DNA of 31,836 nt. Origin: Methanolobus sp. UBA474. GTDB lineage: Archaea > Halobacteriota > Methanosarcinia > Methanosarcinales > Methanosarcinaceae. Position numbers and translations under genes: made by a program. The stretch is taken from NCBI GenBank assembly GCA_002501695.1, contig DANZ01000060.1, positions 11,881-43,716 on the forward strand, in the 5' to 3' direction. The notes beneath the pieces are model-generated. The model was not told where the DNA came from and ran no database searches. It was given only the letters and a program-made list of their open reading frames with translations. Of the stretch, positions 22,407-29,742 are shown one piece after another (positions within the stretch are counted from its first letter, which is position 1; every line of letters begins with the position of its first letter).

Positions 22407-24350
22407 ATGTCAGATATTTACAAATGGTTCTTGAAAGATGCAGTAGTAGATAAAGGAATGTGCACATTTTGCGGTGCATGTGCTGCAGTTTGTCCATATG
22501 ACCTGATCGAGTTCAGTGAGAATGGTGCCAGAATAAAAGATGAATGCTACAGGAATGGAGAAGGTGCATGTAAAGATGTTTGCCATAGGGTGATGACAGA
22601 TGCTGCGCGTATCTCTCTGAATGTGTTTGATTTTAAAGCAAAACCACCAACACTTATCGGCCAATATGAAAAAATAGTCGCTGCGCGTGCAAAGGACCCT
22701 AAATTACTTGAGAACGGGCAAGATGGCGGAGCTGTTACAGCTCTTCTTGCATACTGCTTTGATAATGGACTCGTAGATGGTGCTGCAACCATTGCAGGCT
22801 TATCCAAGCCAAGCGTTAGGATCATAGGCAACAAGGATGAACTTTTGAAGTCACAGGGTGCCAAGTACGCAACAGTACCTATCATGAGTGCTCTTCGTGA
22901 TTTAGGGGACAAGCACAGTAGCGTTGCAATGGTGAGCCTTCCCTGTCAAACCTATGGGACACGAAGGACACAGTTCTTCGAGGGGTTGAATGTTCACCCA
23001 ATTGAAGTTGGAATGGATGGTGAAAAAGCATCGCTGCCAAAAATAAACTATATTATTGGCCTTTTTTGTATGGAGAATTTCAACTTCAAAAAATTATCCT
23101 CCTTTCTCACAAACGCAGGCGTGAACCTGGATAAGGTCAAAAAGTATGCCATACATCTGGACGAGCTTGTAGTGACCACGGATGAAGGTGATATTGAATT
23201 CAACCTCAAGGATCTGCATGATTGCGTGTGGGAAGGATGCCGCATGTGTCGAGATGCTCTATCAAAGCTGGCAGATATCTCTGCTGGCAATGCGGGCAGT
23301 TCTAAAGGCTGGACAACCCTCATTGCAAGAAATGCGAAGGGACTGGATCTCCTTAAGAAAGCTGAAATTGCAGGATATATTGAAACCTCGGAAGATATTG
23401 ACCTGGACCAGATCGAAGAATTCGCCAGTATAAAGATGGAACGCTTCAAGAAGGAGCTTAGAAAGCGTCTTGATGCCGATATACCAATAAACTGTTACTG
23501 GGTGCGTGATTACCCGGGTGTCCGGCCTGAAGTGAATGGAACCAATTTTGTCAAGATCAAGACGGATTCAGGGATTGTTGACCACGATTACCTGGCACAG
23601 GTTACAAAACTTGCCGAAAAATATGGTGACGGTACCCTTGAACTTACCACCCGCAAGAATATCGAGATACAGGGTGTAAAGAGTGAGCATATAGACGAGC
23701 TTATGGAGGAGATATACTCAAGCGGCCTGAAAACCATCGGAATGGGGTATGTAACGGCCTGCCCGGGTAATTCATATTGCCCGGAAGGTCTTGTCAATAC
23801 CAAAGCACTGGCTAATGAGATAACAATGCAGTTCGCCCAAAAGAACATGCCGCATAAAATAAAGGTTGGTGTGGCGGGCTGTCCTAATAATTGCGTTCGT
23901 GCGCAAAACAATGATATTGGTATCATAGGTCAACTTTATCCTATGATAGATCAGGATAAATGCACAGGTTGCGGAAGGTGTACAGAACTTTGTAAAGTCA
24001 ATGCCATTTCAATTAAAATGGGCAGATCTGTAATTAACCGTGATATCTGCATCAATTGCGGAACCTGTGTTCGAGGATGTCCCCGTGAGGGGGCCATTGA
24101 AGGAAAACGTGGCTTTTCTGTATGGATAGGTGGAAACAGTGCAAGAAGGCCTACAGATGGGATCCTCCTGAAGTCATTCTGCACTCCGGAGGAAATACCG
24201 ATAATAATCGACAGGGTCAGTTCTCATTTTGCAAAACACAGAACACAACCTGGCAAGGAACGTCTTGGCAATATCATGGAAAAAGTAGGGAAAGGGGAAT
24301 TTGTGAGCACAATGTCAGTATTAGCTGATCCTCAACTCAATAGGAACTGA
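22407..24350 (+). CDS. fsr: F420-dependent sulfite (or nitrite) reductase, Fsr type
   Basis: The 647-residue protein fuses two enzymes. Residues 1-350 resemble F420H2 dehydrogenase (FpoF/FrhB-like): a 4Fe-4S motif C19/22/25/29, then NGQDGGAVTALLAY and the VSLPCQTYGTRR flavin/F420 region. Residues 360-647 form a siroheme reductase: CPGNSYC (C452-x5-C458) and GCPNNC (C492-x3-C496) are the siroheme-[4Fe-4S] ligands, with an inserted two-cluster ferredoxin (C519/522/525/529 and C548/551/554/558). Fsr oxidises F420H2 and reduces sulfite to sulfide in the cytoplasm, which detoxifies sulfite and supplies sulfur. Homologues in ANME archaea were reported to reduce nitrite, so the substrate is not certain. 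It is a single gene with a T8 terminator downstream. Confidence 0.94.
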   Translation: MSDIYKWFLKDAVVDKGMCTFCGACAAVCPYDLIEFSENGARIKDECYRNGEGACKDVCHRVMTDAARISLNVFDFKAKPPTLIGQYEKIVAARAKDPKLLENGQDGGAVTALLAYCFDNGLVDGAATIAGLSKPSVRIIGNKDELLKSQGAKYATVPIMSALRDLGDKHSSVAMVSLPCQTYGTRRTQFFEGLNVHPIEVGMDGEKASLPKINYIIGLFCMENFNFKKLSSFLTNAGVNLDKVKKYAIHLDELVVTTDEGDIEFNLKDLHDCVWEGCRMCRDALSKLADISAGNAGSSKGWTTLIARNAKGLDLLKKAEIAGYIETSEDIDLDQIEEFASIKMERFKKELRKRLDADIPINCYWVRDYPGVRPEVNGTNFVKIKTDSGIVDHDYLAQVTKLAEKYGDGTLELTTRKNIEIQGVKSEHIDELMEEIYSSGLKTIGMGYVTACPGNSYCPEGLVNTKALANEITMQFAQKNMPHKIKVGVAGCPNNCVRAQNNDIGIIGQLYPMIDQDKCTGCGRCTELCKVNAISIKMGRSVINRDICINCGTCVRGCPREGAIEGKRGFSVWIGGNSARRPTDGILLKSFCTPEEIPIIIDRVSSHFAKHRTQPGKERLGNIMEKVGKGEFVSTMSVLADPQLNRN

Positions 24351-24365
24351 TCCCTAAGTGAACTG

Positions 24366-24386
24366 GAGCGGTTTTTTTTATTGCTC
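24366..24386 (+). terminator. Oligo-T terminator of fsr
   Basis: GAGC, a run of eight T (24372-24379) and GCTC follow the fsr stop within 40 bases. Oligo-T is a sufficient termination signal in archaea. Confidence 0.65.
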
Positions 24387-24453
24387 TATACTTTTTTATC
24401 GTTCCGATAAACCCTATGCAAATATTGTTATTGATAACCCCTATTTTCTTTTA

Positions 24454-24525
24454 CGGGCCTGCCGGGACTCGAACCCGGGTTCTAAGCTCCGGAGGCTTAA
24501 GTGATATCCGCTACACTACAGGCCC
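24454..24525 (-). tRNA. tRNA-Arg (CCG)
   Basis: On the minus strand the sequence folds as a full cloverleaf: acceptor stem GGGCCTG/CAGGCCC (7 perfect pairs), D arm GTG...CAC, anticodon stem TAAGC/GCTTA with loop CTCCGGA, and T arm CCGGG-TTCGAGT-CCCGG. The anticodon CCG (complement at 24490-24492) reads CGG arginine codons. The discriminator base is G and no CCA is encoded. There is no intron. The 3' end faces the fsr gene. Confidence 0.96.
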
Positions 24526-24637
24526 GCATTGAAAGCATGCTAGGTGTGACATTCATGTCCTTCATTGATAATAAATCTGATGTAAGTGCGGCTGTGATTT
24601 GGCGCTATTCTTAAATATCTACATGATATAGTCTGCG

Positions 24638-24651
24638 TTCACATATGTGAA
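24638..24651. promoter_or_regulatory. Palindrome TTCACATATGTGAA upstream of ThiS-like gene (candidate operator)
   Basis: This is a perfect 14-bp palindrome about 26 bp downstream of a TATA-like box (TTAAATATCTA, about 24611-24621), so it covers the predicted transcription start. It matches TTCACA-N2-TGTGRA, also found at 27357-27370 and, with one mismatch, at 29235-29248. A GCATAG/CTATGC stem-loop (24659-24678) follows in the leader. Confidence 0.6.
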
Positions 24652-24718
24652 TAAGTATGCATAGTGAAGAATCTATGCTTTTGCCTTATTGTAGCATCTT
24701 ATTAGAAAGTGATAGCAA

Positions 24719-24913
24719 ATGAAGATAATACTTCCCTCCGGAAGCACCACTGAGATATGTACTGAGCCTATCACCGTGGAAAGGCTGCTCAGGCAGCTGG
24801 GCATAAGCCTGAGTGAAGTACTTGTTGTAATGGACGGAGGGGTGATCCCAGATGACAGGGTACTGGGCAATGATGCCGAGATCCGTATAATTCATGTGGT
24901 TTCAGGAGGATAG
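24719..24913 (+). CDS. ThiS/MoaD-like ubiquitin-fold sulfur carrier protein
   Basis: The 64-residue protein ends in VVSGG, the exposed diglycine tail that is adenylated and thiocarboxylated in ThiS, MoaD and archaeal SAMP proteins. The beta-grasp pattern is visible: MKIILPSG strand, TVERLLRQLGIS helix, VLVVMDGGVIPDD, and a final IRIIHVVSGG strand. A HesA/ThiF-like activating enzyme lies 2.6 kb away and a cysteine desulfurase 1 kb away, so a full sulfur-relay set is near. The target (thiamine, molybdopterin, tRNA thiolation or protein tagging) is not evident. AGTGAT precedes the ATG. The gene converges on fdhD with a 3-bp gap. Confidence 0.88.
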   Translation: MKIILPSGSTTEICTEPITVERLLRQLGISLSEVLVVMDGGVIPDDRVLGNDAEIRIIHVVSGG

Positions 24914-24916
24914 GCT

Positions 24917-25747
24917 TTACAGATCACTCTCATTCTCCGGTTCTTTCCCTAATTCGCCTTCTAAAGTATCTGCAAGATATAGAGCATCTGAAGGAGATAC
25001 TTCGGAGATCCTGTCTGCCCCGGAGTAGATGTTCATCTTTTTTCCCCTGACAAATCCCACAACTGTAAGGCCGCGCGCTTTTGCGATGTCGATGGCGAGC
25101 GTGGTCGTGGCACCTCTTGATACTATGAGGGGTATATTGGCCACCAGGCATTTTCTTACCATCTCGGAGGATATGCGCCCGGAGCATATCACATAGGTGC
25201 CTGAAAGATCAATGTCCTGCTCAAGTGCATATCCTATGGCCCTGTCCAGTGCATTATGCCTGCCGATATCCTCGATAACCTTTATCCTTCCGCCGGGGCC
25301 ATAGAGTGCCACAATATGAATGCCTCCTGTCCTGACATGCAGTTCAGAATTGAGCGCTTCTCTGACAGCATTACTTATTTCATCGGCACTAAGGGAGAGT
25401 TCGGATCGTATCTGGGGAAGTTTGTCTATATCCAGGAACGACATACTACCGCCGCATCCGCTCAGGACCGTTTTGTGCGACATGAGTATCTTGAACGGGT
25501 TTGTGGTAAGGACGCTGGCAGTATTGCCTTCTATGTTTATGGATTCTATCTCGTCGATGCTCCTGATGATGCGTTCTGTGTAAAGAAAGCCTGTCACGAA
25601 TTCCCTTAGCATCACAGGGCTTGTCATAGCTGTCAGGGCATGTCTGCCATTTACGCTGACTGCAAGGGGAACTTCTTCAATTACCGGGTGCATCTCCTGT
25701 GAGAATGCCTCTCCTTCTCCTTTTATGCAGGGAATTTCCTTAAAAAT
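24917..25747 (-). CDS. fdhD: FdhD, sulfurtransferase for Mo/W-bisMGD enzymes
   Basis: The product has the FdhD hallmarks: EEVPLAVSVNGRH, MTSPVMLREFVTGFLYTE, the loop SGCGGSMS holding the cysteine that receives sulfur, TGGIHIVALY, EDIGRHNALDRAIGYAL, SGRISSEMVRKCL and SRGATTTLAIDIAK. FdhD moves sulfur from a cysteine desulfurase to the molybdenum or tungsten cofactor of formate-dehydrogenase-type enzymes; in a methanogen, formylmethanofuran dehydrogenase is a possible client. The start is unusual: GGAGG inside the end of the desulfurase gene is followed seven bases later by ATT (25745-25747), which opens IFKEIPCIKG (276 residues). Alternatives are TTG at 25783 or ATG at 25693, the latter with a poor spacing. 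Confidence 0.92.
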   Translation of the reverse strand: MFKEIPCIKGEGEAFSQEMHPVIEEVPLAVSVNGRHALTAMTSPVMLREFVTGFLYTERIIRSIDEIESINIEGNTASVLTTNPFKILMSHKTVLSGCGGSMSFLDIDKLPQIRSELSLSADEISNAVREALNSELHVRTGGIHIVALYGPGGRIKVIEDIGRHNALDRAIGYALEQDIDLSGTYVICSGRISSEMVRKCLVANIPLIVSRGATTTLAIDIAKARGLTVVGFVRGKKMNIYSGADRISEVSPSDALYLADTLEGELGKEPENESDL

Positions 25748-25748
25748 G

Positions 25749-26924
25749 TTACAGCCTCCGTGTGATCTCTTCAAGGGTCTCAAGCAGTAAGCCGATCTCT
25801 TCCTCCGTATTGTACAGATAGAGGCTCACTCTGACCGTCCCGCCAGGAAGTCCCATGTGCCGCATCAGCGGCTGACAGCAGTGCTCTCCAGACCGGGTCA
25901 TTATCGCAGCAGCCTCATCAAGTATATGCGAGACCTCATGGGGATGCATACCTTCGATATTGAACGATATGACCCCTATCCTTTCCATGTTCTCTGCAGG
26001 ACCATATATGCGGATATTCTCCATTGAAGCAAGTCCCCCGAGAAGTTTGCGGGTAAGCCTTCTTTCATGTTCCCTCACTGAGTCCATGCCTGCTTTTTCC
26101 AGGTATTCCACAGCACGTCCAAGGCCTATCATTCCGGCGATGTGCGGTGTTCCGGCCTCATAGCGCTGGTAGCCTCCTGCAAGCGTATAATCCTCAGTTG
26201 AAACGCTCTCTATCATCCCGCCCCCGACAAGGAGCGGACTGATGTCACTATCCTTCATCCAGAGAATTCCCGTGCCTGTGGGGCCGAGCATCTTATGACC
26301 TGAGAAACAGAAGTAATCGCATCCGATGTCCTTGACATTGACCGGCAGGTGCGGTGCCGACTGTGCGCCATCCACAAGCAGCCTGGTCCCGTGTTCATTG
26401 CATATGGCAGCTATCTCCTTCACAGGCAGGATAGTGCCAAGGACATTGGATGCATGGGAGATAGCTACAAGACGCGTATTATCATTGACTGCAAGCTCAA
26501 AGGCCGAAAGGTCCAACGTGCCGTCGGGGTGAGGCATAAGCACCTTCACTCCTACCCCTCTCTCACGCAGGCGCAGCCACGGGAGAAGATTGGAGTGATG
26601 CTCAAGGGCGGTTGTAACGACACTGTCCCCCTTGTTCCATTTAAGGCCGCATGCTACCATGTTGATAGCTTCGGTAGTGTTCTTCGTAAGCACTGTGGTG
26701 CCCGCATCAGCGCCTATGAAACGGGCGACCTTCTGGTGTGAATTAAAGTATCTCTGTGATGCGATGCTGGTCAGCCGGTGCACTCCCCGGCCCACGTTTG
26801 CCCTGTACCTCCTTTCAAACTCATTCATGGCATTGATAACCGGTTCAGGTATGAGACTGGTAGCCGCATTATCAAAGTAGACTATATCGTCAACGAGCGG
26901 AAAGTCCTTTCGGAGATCAGTCAT
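25749..26924 (-). CDS. SufS-like cysteine desulfurase
   Basis: The 391-residue protein is a class V aminotransferase fold, group II (SufS/CsdA type). It shows VYFDNAATSL, TKNTTEAINMVA, EHHSNLLPW, LVDGAQSAPHLPV, the PLP-lysine motif FCFSGHKMLGPTG (K211) and the active-site loop TRSGEHCCQPLM, in which Cys349 is the expected persulfide residue and is followed directly by a second Cys. It takes sulfur from cysteine and yields alanine. A 2-bp gap separates it from the probable ATT start of fdhD, so the two are coupled and the desulfurase is the likely sulfur donor for FdhD. GGGGA lies upstream of the ATG; TTG at 26927 is possible. Confidence 0.92.
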   Translation of the reverse strand: MTDLRKDFPLVDDIVYFDNAATSLIPEPVINAMNEFERRYRANVGRGVHRLTSIASQRYFNSHQKVARFIGADAGTTVLTKNTTEAINMVACGLKWNKGDSVVTTALEHHSNLLPWLRLRERGVGVKVLMPHPDGTLDLSAFELAVNDNTRLVAISHASNVLGTILPVKEIAAICNEHGTRLLVDGAQSAPHLPVNVKDIGCDYFCFSGHKMLGPTGTGILWMKDSDISPLLVGGGMIESVSTEDYTLAGGYQRYEAGTPHIAGMIGLGRAVEYLEKAGMDSVREHERRLTRKLLGGLASMENIRIYGPAENMERIGVISFNIEGMHPHEVSHILDEAAAIMTRSGEHCCQPLMRHMGLPGGTVRVSLYLYNTEEEIGLLLETLEEITRRL

Positions 26925-26981
26925 CAAATAGAGTCCCCTCTGTTGCTGATAATATCGGGGAGAATATCTCTCCTGTAAAGA

Positions 26982-27305
26982 TCATCCGGTTGTCTCATGG
27001 CCACCGCACCTTTCTCCCTCATCGCGTAACTGCGTACATATCTTACAGACCCTGGGTGCAATATCGTTTACATCCTTATTTTTAATGTCCCGGGCCAGCA
27101 AACGTATAGATTCCTTGACCTCTTCCTCGAACACGATACGATAACCTCTTTTCTTGGAGAGGTACTGTGAGACTGCAGAAGGTGCCATACCAAGTTCCCT
27201 GGCTATCTCCTGTTGGGTAAGACCGCAATTTGCAAGTTCTTCTGCAATTGCTGCCCTTATAGCAGGCAGTACGTCCCATACAACCTTCTCGCAGGGTAAT
27301 TTCAT
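26982..27305 (-). CDS. Small HTH transcriptional regulator with C-terminal Cys motif
   Basis: The 107-residue protein has a clear XRE-type helix-turn-helix (about 28-52: GLTQQEIARELGMAPSAVSQ, then YLSKKRG) and a C-terminal segment RVCKICTQLRDEGERCGGH with C-x2-C-x9-C, which could hold a metal or Fe-S cluster. Similar proteins occur widely in archaea as predicted regulators. GGGGG precedes the ATG. It is upstream of the cysteine desulfurase and fdhD on the same strand (57-bp gap) and is divergent from hesA. A palindrome-like site shared with other sulfur genes lies in its promoter, so it is the best candidate for the local regulator. Confidence 0.85.
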   Translation of the reverse strand: MKLPCEKVVWDVLPAIRAAIAEELANCGLTQQEIARELGMAPSAVSQYLSKKRGYRIVFEEEVKESIRLLARDIKNKDVNDIAPRVCKICTQLRDEGERCGGHETTG

Positions 27306-27356
27306 AATTTAAGTCCCCCAATTTCCTCTACCTGCATATGCGTCTCCCGGATAGTT

Positions 27357-27370
27357 TTCACAATTGTGGA
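27357..27370. promoter_or_regulatory. TTCACAATTGTGGA in the HTH/hesA divergent promoter (candidate operator)
   Basis: The 14-mer contains the 10-bp palindrome CACAATTGTG and fits TTCACA-N2-TGTGRA. For the minus-strand HTH gene it sits about 26 bp downstream of a TATA-like AATACTTTAAG (about 27384-27394), at the predicted start of transcription. A further half site TCCACA lies at 27443-27448 close to the hesA promoter. Confidence 0.55.
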
Positions 27371-27491
27371 TTGAGTGCATGGCTTAAAGTATTTTTCGGC
27401 CACTGATCTGTATGTTGCTTCAAAGGTATAATTCTTTACATGTCCACAATTCGGGATCAGGCTTTTGTGCTTTGAGGGAAAAGAGTAGGGC

Positions 27492-28229
27492 ATGTTAAGT
27501 GAAGTTGAACTTGAACGTTATGCAAGACAGGTCATGCTTTTTGGTCAGGACGGCCAGGAGCGTCTGAAGAAGGCCCGTGTCTTCATAGCAGGTGCAGGTG
27601 GCCTGGGATGTCCTGTAGCACTATACCTTGCAGTTGCCGGAGTGGGCTACATGCGGGTGGTGGATAAGGACATAGCAGAACGCTCTAACCTCAACAGGCA
27701 GGTGCTCCACTGGGAGCAGGACATTGGAAAAGAGAAGGTCGTGTCCGTTGAGGAGAAACTGCGTACTGTCAATCCCCATATTGAGATAGACGCACTCTGC
27801 CAGGTCATAGACGGGTCGAACGTTTCTGAGCTGGTAGGCGACGCCGATCTGATAGTGGATGCCATGGACAATTATGCTGCAAGATATCTGCTCAACCGTA
27901 CGGCCCATGAGAAAGGGATCCCGCTCTTCCATGGCGCAATACGCGGTTTTGATGGTCAGGCAATGACAGTGATCCCCGGGAAGTCGGCGTGCCTTAGCTG
28001 TATCTTCCCCTGCGCTCCGCCGGCAGAAGTATTTCCGGTAGTTGGTGTGACCCCCGGTATCATCGGCATGATACAGGCTAACGAGGTGATAAAGTACCTG
28101 CTGGGAGTAGGTGATCTGCTTACAGACAGGCTCCTGGTATGGAATGGTCTCGCAGCGGAGATGGAAACCTTAAGGTTTGGCAAACGGTGTGATTGCGAGA
28201 TATGCGGGCATGTTCCTGATAGTAAGTGA
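27492..28229 (+). CDS. HesA/MoeB/ThiF-family adenylyltransferase lacking the usual catalytic Cys
   Basis: The 245-residue E1-like protein has ERYARQVMLFG, the nucleotide loop GAGGLGCPV (34-42), DKDIAERSNLNRQ and MDNYAARYLLN. Zinc-ligand pairs are CLSC (C167, C170) and CEIC (C235, C238). In many MoeB/ThiF proteins a catalytic Cys follows a proline after the CxxC; here that region reads FPVVGVTPGIIG with no Cys, so it probably only adenylates its partner, as MoeB can. The nearby ThiS/MoaD-like protein with a GG tail is the obvious substrate. The gene is divergent from the HTH regulator and shares its control region. Confidence 0.9.
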   Translation: MLSEVELERYARQVMLFGQDGQERLKKARVFIAGAGGLGCPVALYLAVAGVGYMRVVDKDIAERSNLNRQVLHWEQDIGKEKVVSVEEKLRTVNPHIEIDALCQVIDGSNVSELVGDADLIVDAMDNYAARYLLNRTAHEKGIPLFHGAIRGFDGQAMTVIPGKSACLSCIFPCAPPAEVFPVVGVTPGIIGMIQANEVIKYLLGVGDLLTDRLLVWNGLAAEMETLRFGKRCDCEICGHVPDSK

Positions 28230-28234
28230 AAGGG

Positions 28235-28259
28235 GAATGCTATCATACATCAAGCATTC
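28235..28259. terminator. Stem-loop between convergent hesA and nadA
   Basis: GAATGCT (28235-28241) pairs with AGCATTC (28253-28259) around an 11-base loop that includes the nadA stop codon. It may serve as a shared terminator for the two convergent genes. Confidence 0.4.
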
Positions 28260-29172
28260 TCTGAATTGCCCTGCGAGCCTTTTTAGCGATATCTTCCGGT
28301 ACTGTCACCCGGGGGGTCAGAGTTTCAAGAGCCCTGTGTACTTTCGGAAGGTCTGTTCTCTTCATAGTTGTGCATACTGCCCTGGGCGATAGGGGATAGC
28401 ATAGCTTGTCGGGACAGTTCTTTTCCAGCGTATGCAGTATTCCTGTCTCCGTTCCGATGATGAACTCTTTGCCGCTGCCTGAGCACACATGTCTTATCAT
28501 GCCGGATGTGGAGAATACATGGTCTGCAAGGTCGATAACCTCCGGTCTGCATTCAGGGTGGACAAGCAGCTCTGCGTCCGGGTGTGCTTCACGGGATCGT
28601 ATGGCATCCTCAGGAGTTATCCGGTCGTGCACGAAACAGAAGCCTTCCCATGGGAGTATCTCCTTGTTCGTGAACCTGGCTACATAGCGTCCGAGATTCC
28701 TGTCCGGGACGAAAAGGACCTGCTCCTCGCTCAGTGAACCCACGACCTTCACGGCATTTGCTGAAGTGCAGCAGATGTCGCTCTCAGCCTTGACCTCTGC
28801 AGTGGTATTTACATAACATACGACAGCAGCCTTCGGAAACCTCTGTTTAAGGATACGCAATTCCTCTGCAGTTATCATATCGGCCATAGGGCAGCCGGCA
28901 TCGGCAGCAGGTAGCAGCACTGTCTTTTCAGGTGACAGGACGGCTGCTGTCTCAGCCATGAAGTCCACGCCGCAAAAGACGATCACATCGGCTTTCTGGG
29001 CTGCTGCTATCCTTGAAAGTTCCAGCGAATCTCCCGTGAAGTCTGCAATATCCTGCACATCTCCTGTCTGGTAATTATGTGCGAGGATCACTGCATCCTT
29101 TTCTTTTTTAAGCCTGAGTATCTCCTCTATTAAATATCCACTATCAGACGTATCTTTTTGATTATCGGCCAT
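28243..29172 (-). CDS. nadA: Quinolinate synthase
   Basis: The 309-residue protein shows the NadA signature: ILAHNYQTGDVQDIADFTGDSLELS at the N-terminus, VFCGVDFMAETAAVLSPEK, AAVVCYVNTTAEVKAES, CCTSANAV, FVPDRNLGRYVA, VHPECRPEV and the last region with NCPDKLCYPLSPRAVCTTMKR. Cysteines consistent with a [4Fe-4S] cluster are in VFCGVD, HPEC and CPDKLCYP. It condenses iminoaspartate with dihydroxyacetone phosphate to quinolinate for NAD synthesis. The partner genes nadB/nadX and nadC are not in the window. Its promoter carries a TATA-like box (29253-29265) and a variant of the putative sulfur-regulon site. Confidence 0.95.
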   Translation of the reverse strand: MADNQKDTSDSGYLIEEILRLKKEKDAVILAHNYQTGDVQDIADFTGDSLELSRIAAAQKADVIVFCGVDFMAETAAVLSPEKTVLLPAADAGCPMADMITAEELRILKQRFPKAAVVCYVNTTAEVKAESDICCTSANAVKVVGSLSEEQVLFVPDRNLGRYVARFTNKEILPWEGFCFVHDRITPEDAIRSREAHPDAELLVHPECRPEVIDLADHVFSTSGMIRHVCSGSGKEFIIGTETGILHTLEKNCPDKLCYPLSPRAVCTTMKRTDLPKVHRALETLTPRVTVPEDIAKKARRAIQRMLDV

Positions 29173-29234
29173 GGATAGTACCTTATTGGGATGTTTGTAT
29201 GCCTGTGCTTTCAGATCAAAGCATAATGCACCGG

Positions 29235-29248
29235 TTCACAGTTGAGAA
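29235..29248. promoter_or_regulatory. TTCACAGTTGAGAA in the nadA promoter (variant operator)
   Basis: This 14-mer differs by one base from TTCACA-N2-TGTGRA. It lies between the minus-strand TATA-like box (29253-29265, reading AAGTATATATAAC) and the start of transcription predicted near 29232. The position mirrors that of the two better matches upstream of the ThiS-like and HTH genes. Confidence 0.4.
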
Positions 29249-29331
29249 TCCCTGTTATATATACTTAATCTTGCTTCCCGGACAAATCCATACTGCTATC
29301 GGAAGTCCTATTCTATCCAATGAGAAAATAG

Positions 29332-29353
29332 TTTCCACCTTTTCAGGTGGAAA
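29332..29353 (-). terminator. Hairpin terminator of the SQR-DUF1641 operon
   Basis: TTTCCACC (29332-29339), loop TTTTCA, GGTGGAAA (29346-29353) form a perfect 8-bp stem about 10 bases after the stop of the DUF1641 gene; the transcript continues CTATTTTCTC, a T-rich flank. Confidence 0.7.
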
Positions 29354-29363
29354 TCGGAGTATT

Positions 29364-29729
29364 TCATTCCTTGGTTGCCCTGCCTATCGCTTTTACAAGC
29401 TCCAGCATGATCCCAAGACCCTTCTGGAAGTCATCATCCTGCATTTGCTTGAACATGCCGGAAACGCCCACATTTTTGGGATTCAGGAGGGCTTTGTCAA
29501 GTTGAGGGTCCTGAAGCCCTCTTTCTACAATATCCACAAGATCTGTACTCATGATAGCATTTGTGATCTTTAGCACCGTTGACATGAGCTCTGCTATTCC
29601 GTGGGCCGTCTGATCGTTCATGTAGTCCTGAAGTATTCTTACTGTTCGCACAAGATCCAGGACAGCTTCAATATCAGTAGGTGTGATCTCGATTCCAGAT
29701 ACTTTATCTATAATACTTTCTTCTGCCAT
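29364..29729 (-). CDS. DUF1641 protein, partner of SQR-like flavoprotein
   Basis: The 121-residue all-helical, acidic protein matches DUF1641: LVDIVERGLQDPQLDKALLNP and KQMQDDDFQKGLGIMLELVKAIG are the conserved segments. No cofactor motif and no membrane segment are visible. DUF1641 genes often sit beside sulfide:quinone-reductase-like flavoproteins, as here, with 13 bp between the two genes. It may help the flavoprotein bind the membrane or a partner; no activity is known to me. Confidence 0.85.
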   Translation of the reverse strand: MAEESIIDKVSGIEITPTDIEAVLDLVRTVRILQDYMNDQTAHGIAELMSTVLKITNAIMSTDLVDIVERGLQDPQLDKALLNPKNVGVSGMFKQMQDDDFQKGLGIMLELVKAIGRATKE

Positions 29730-29742
29730 ATTATCCCTCTCC

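Noticed and set aside
24454..24525. tRNA-Arg as attachment site of an integrated element carrying fsr
   Set aside because: I found no second copy of the tRNA 3' end and no integrase gene in the window; kept only as an open possibility under fsr.
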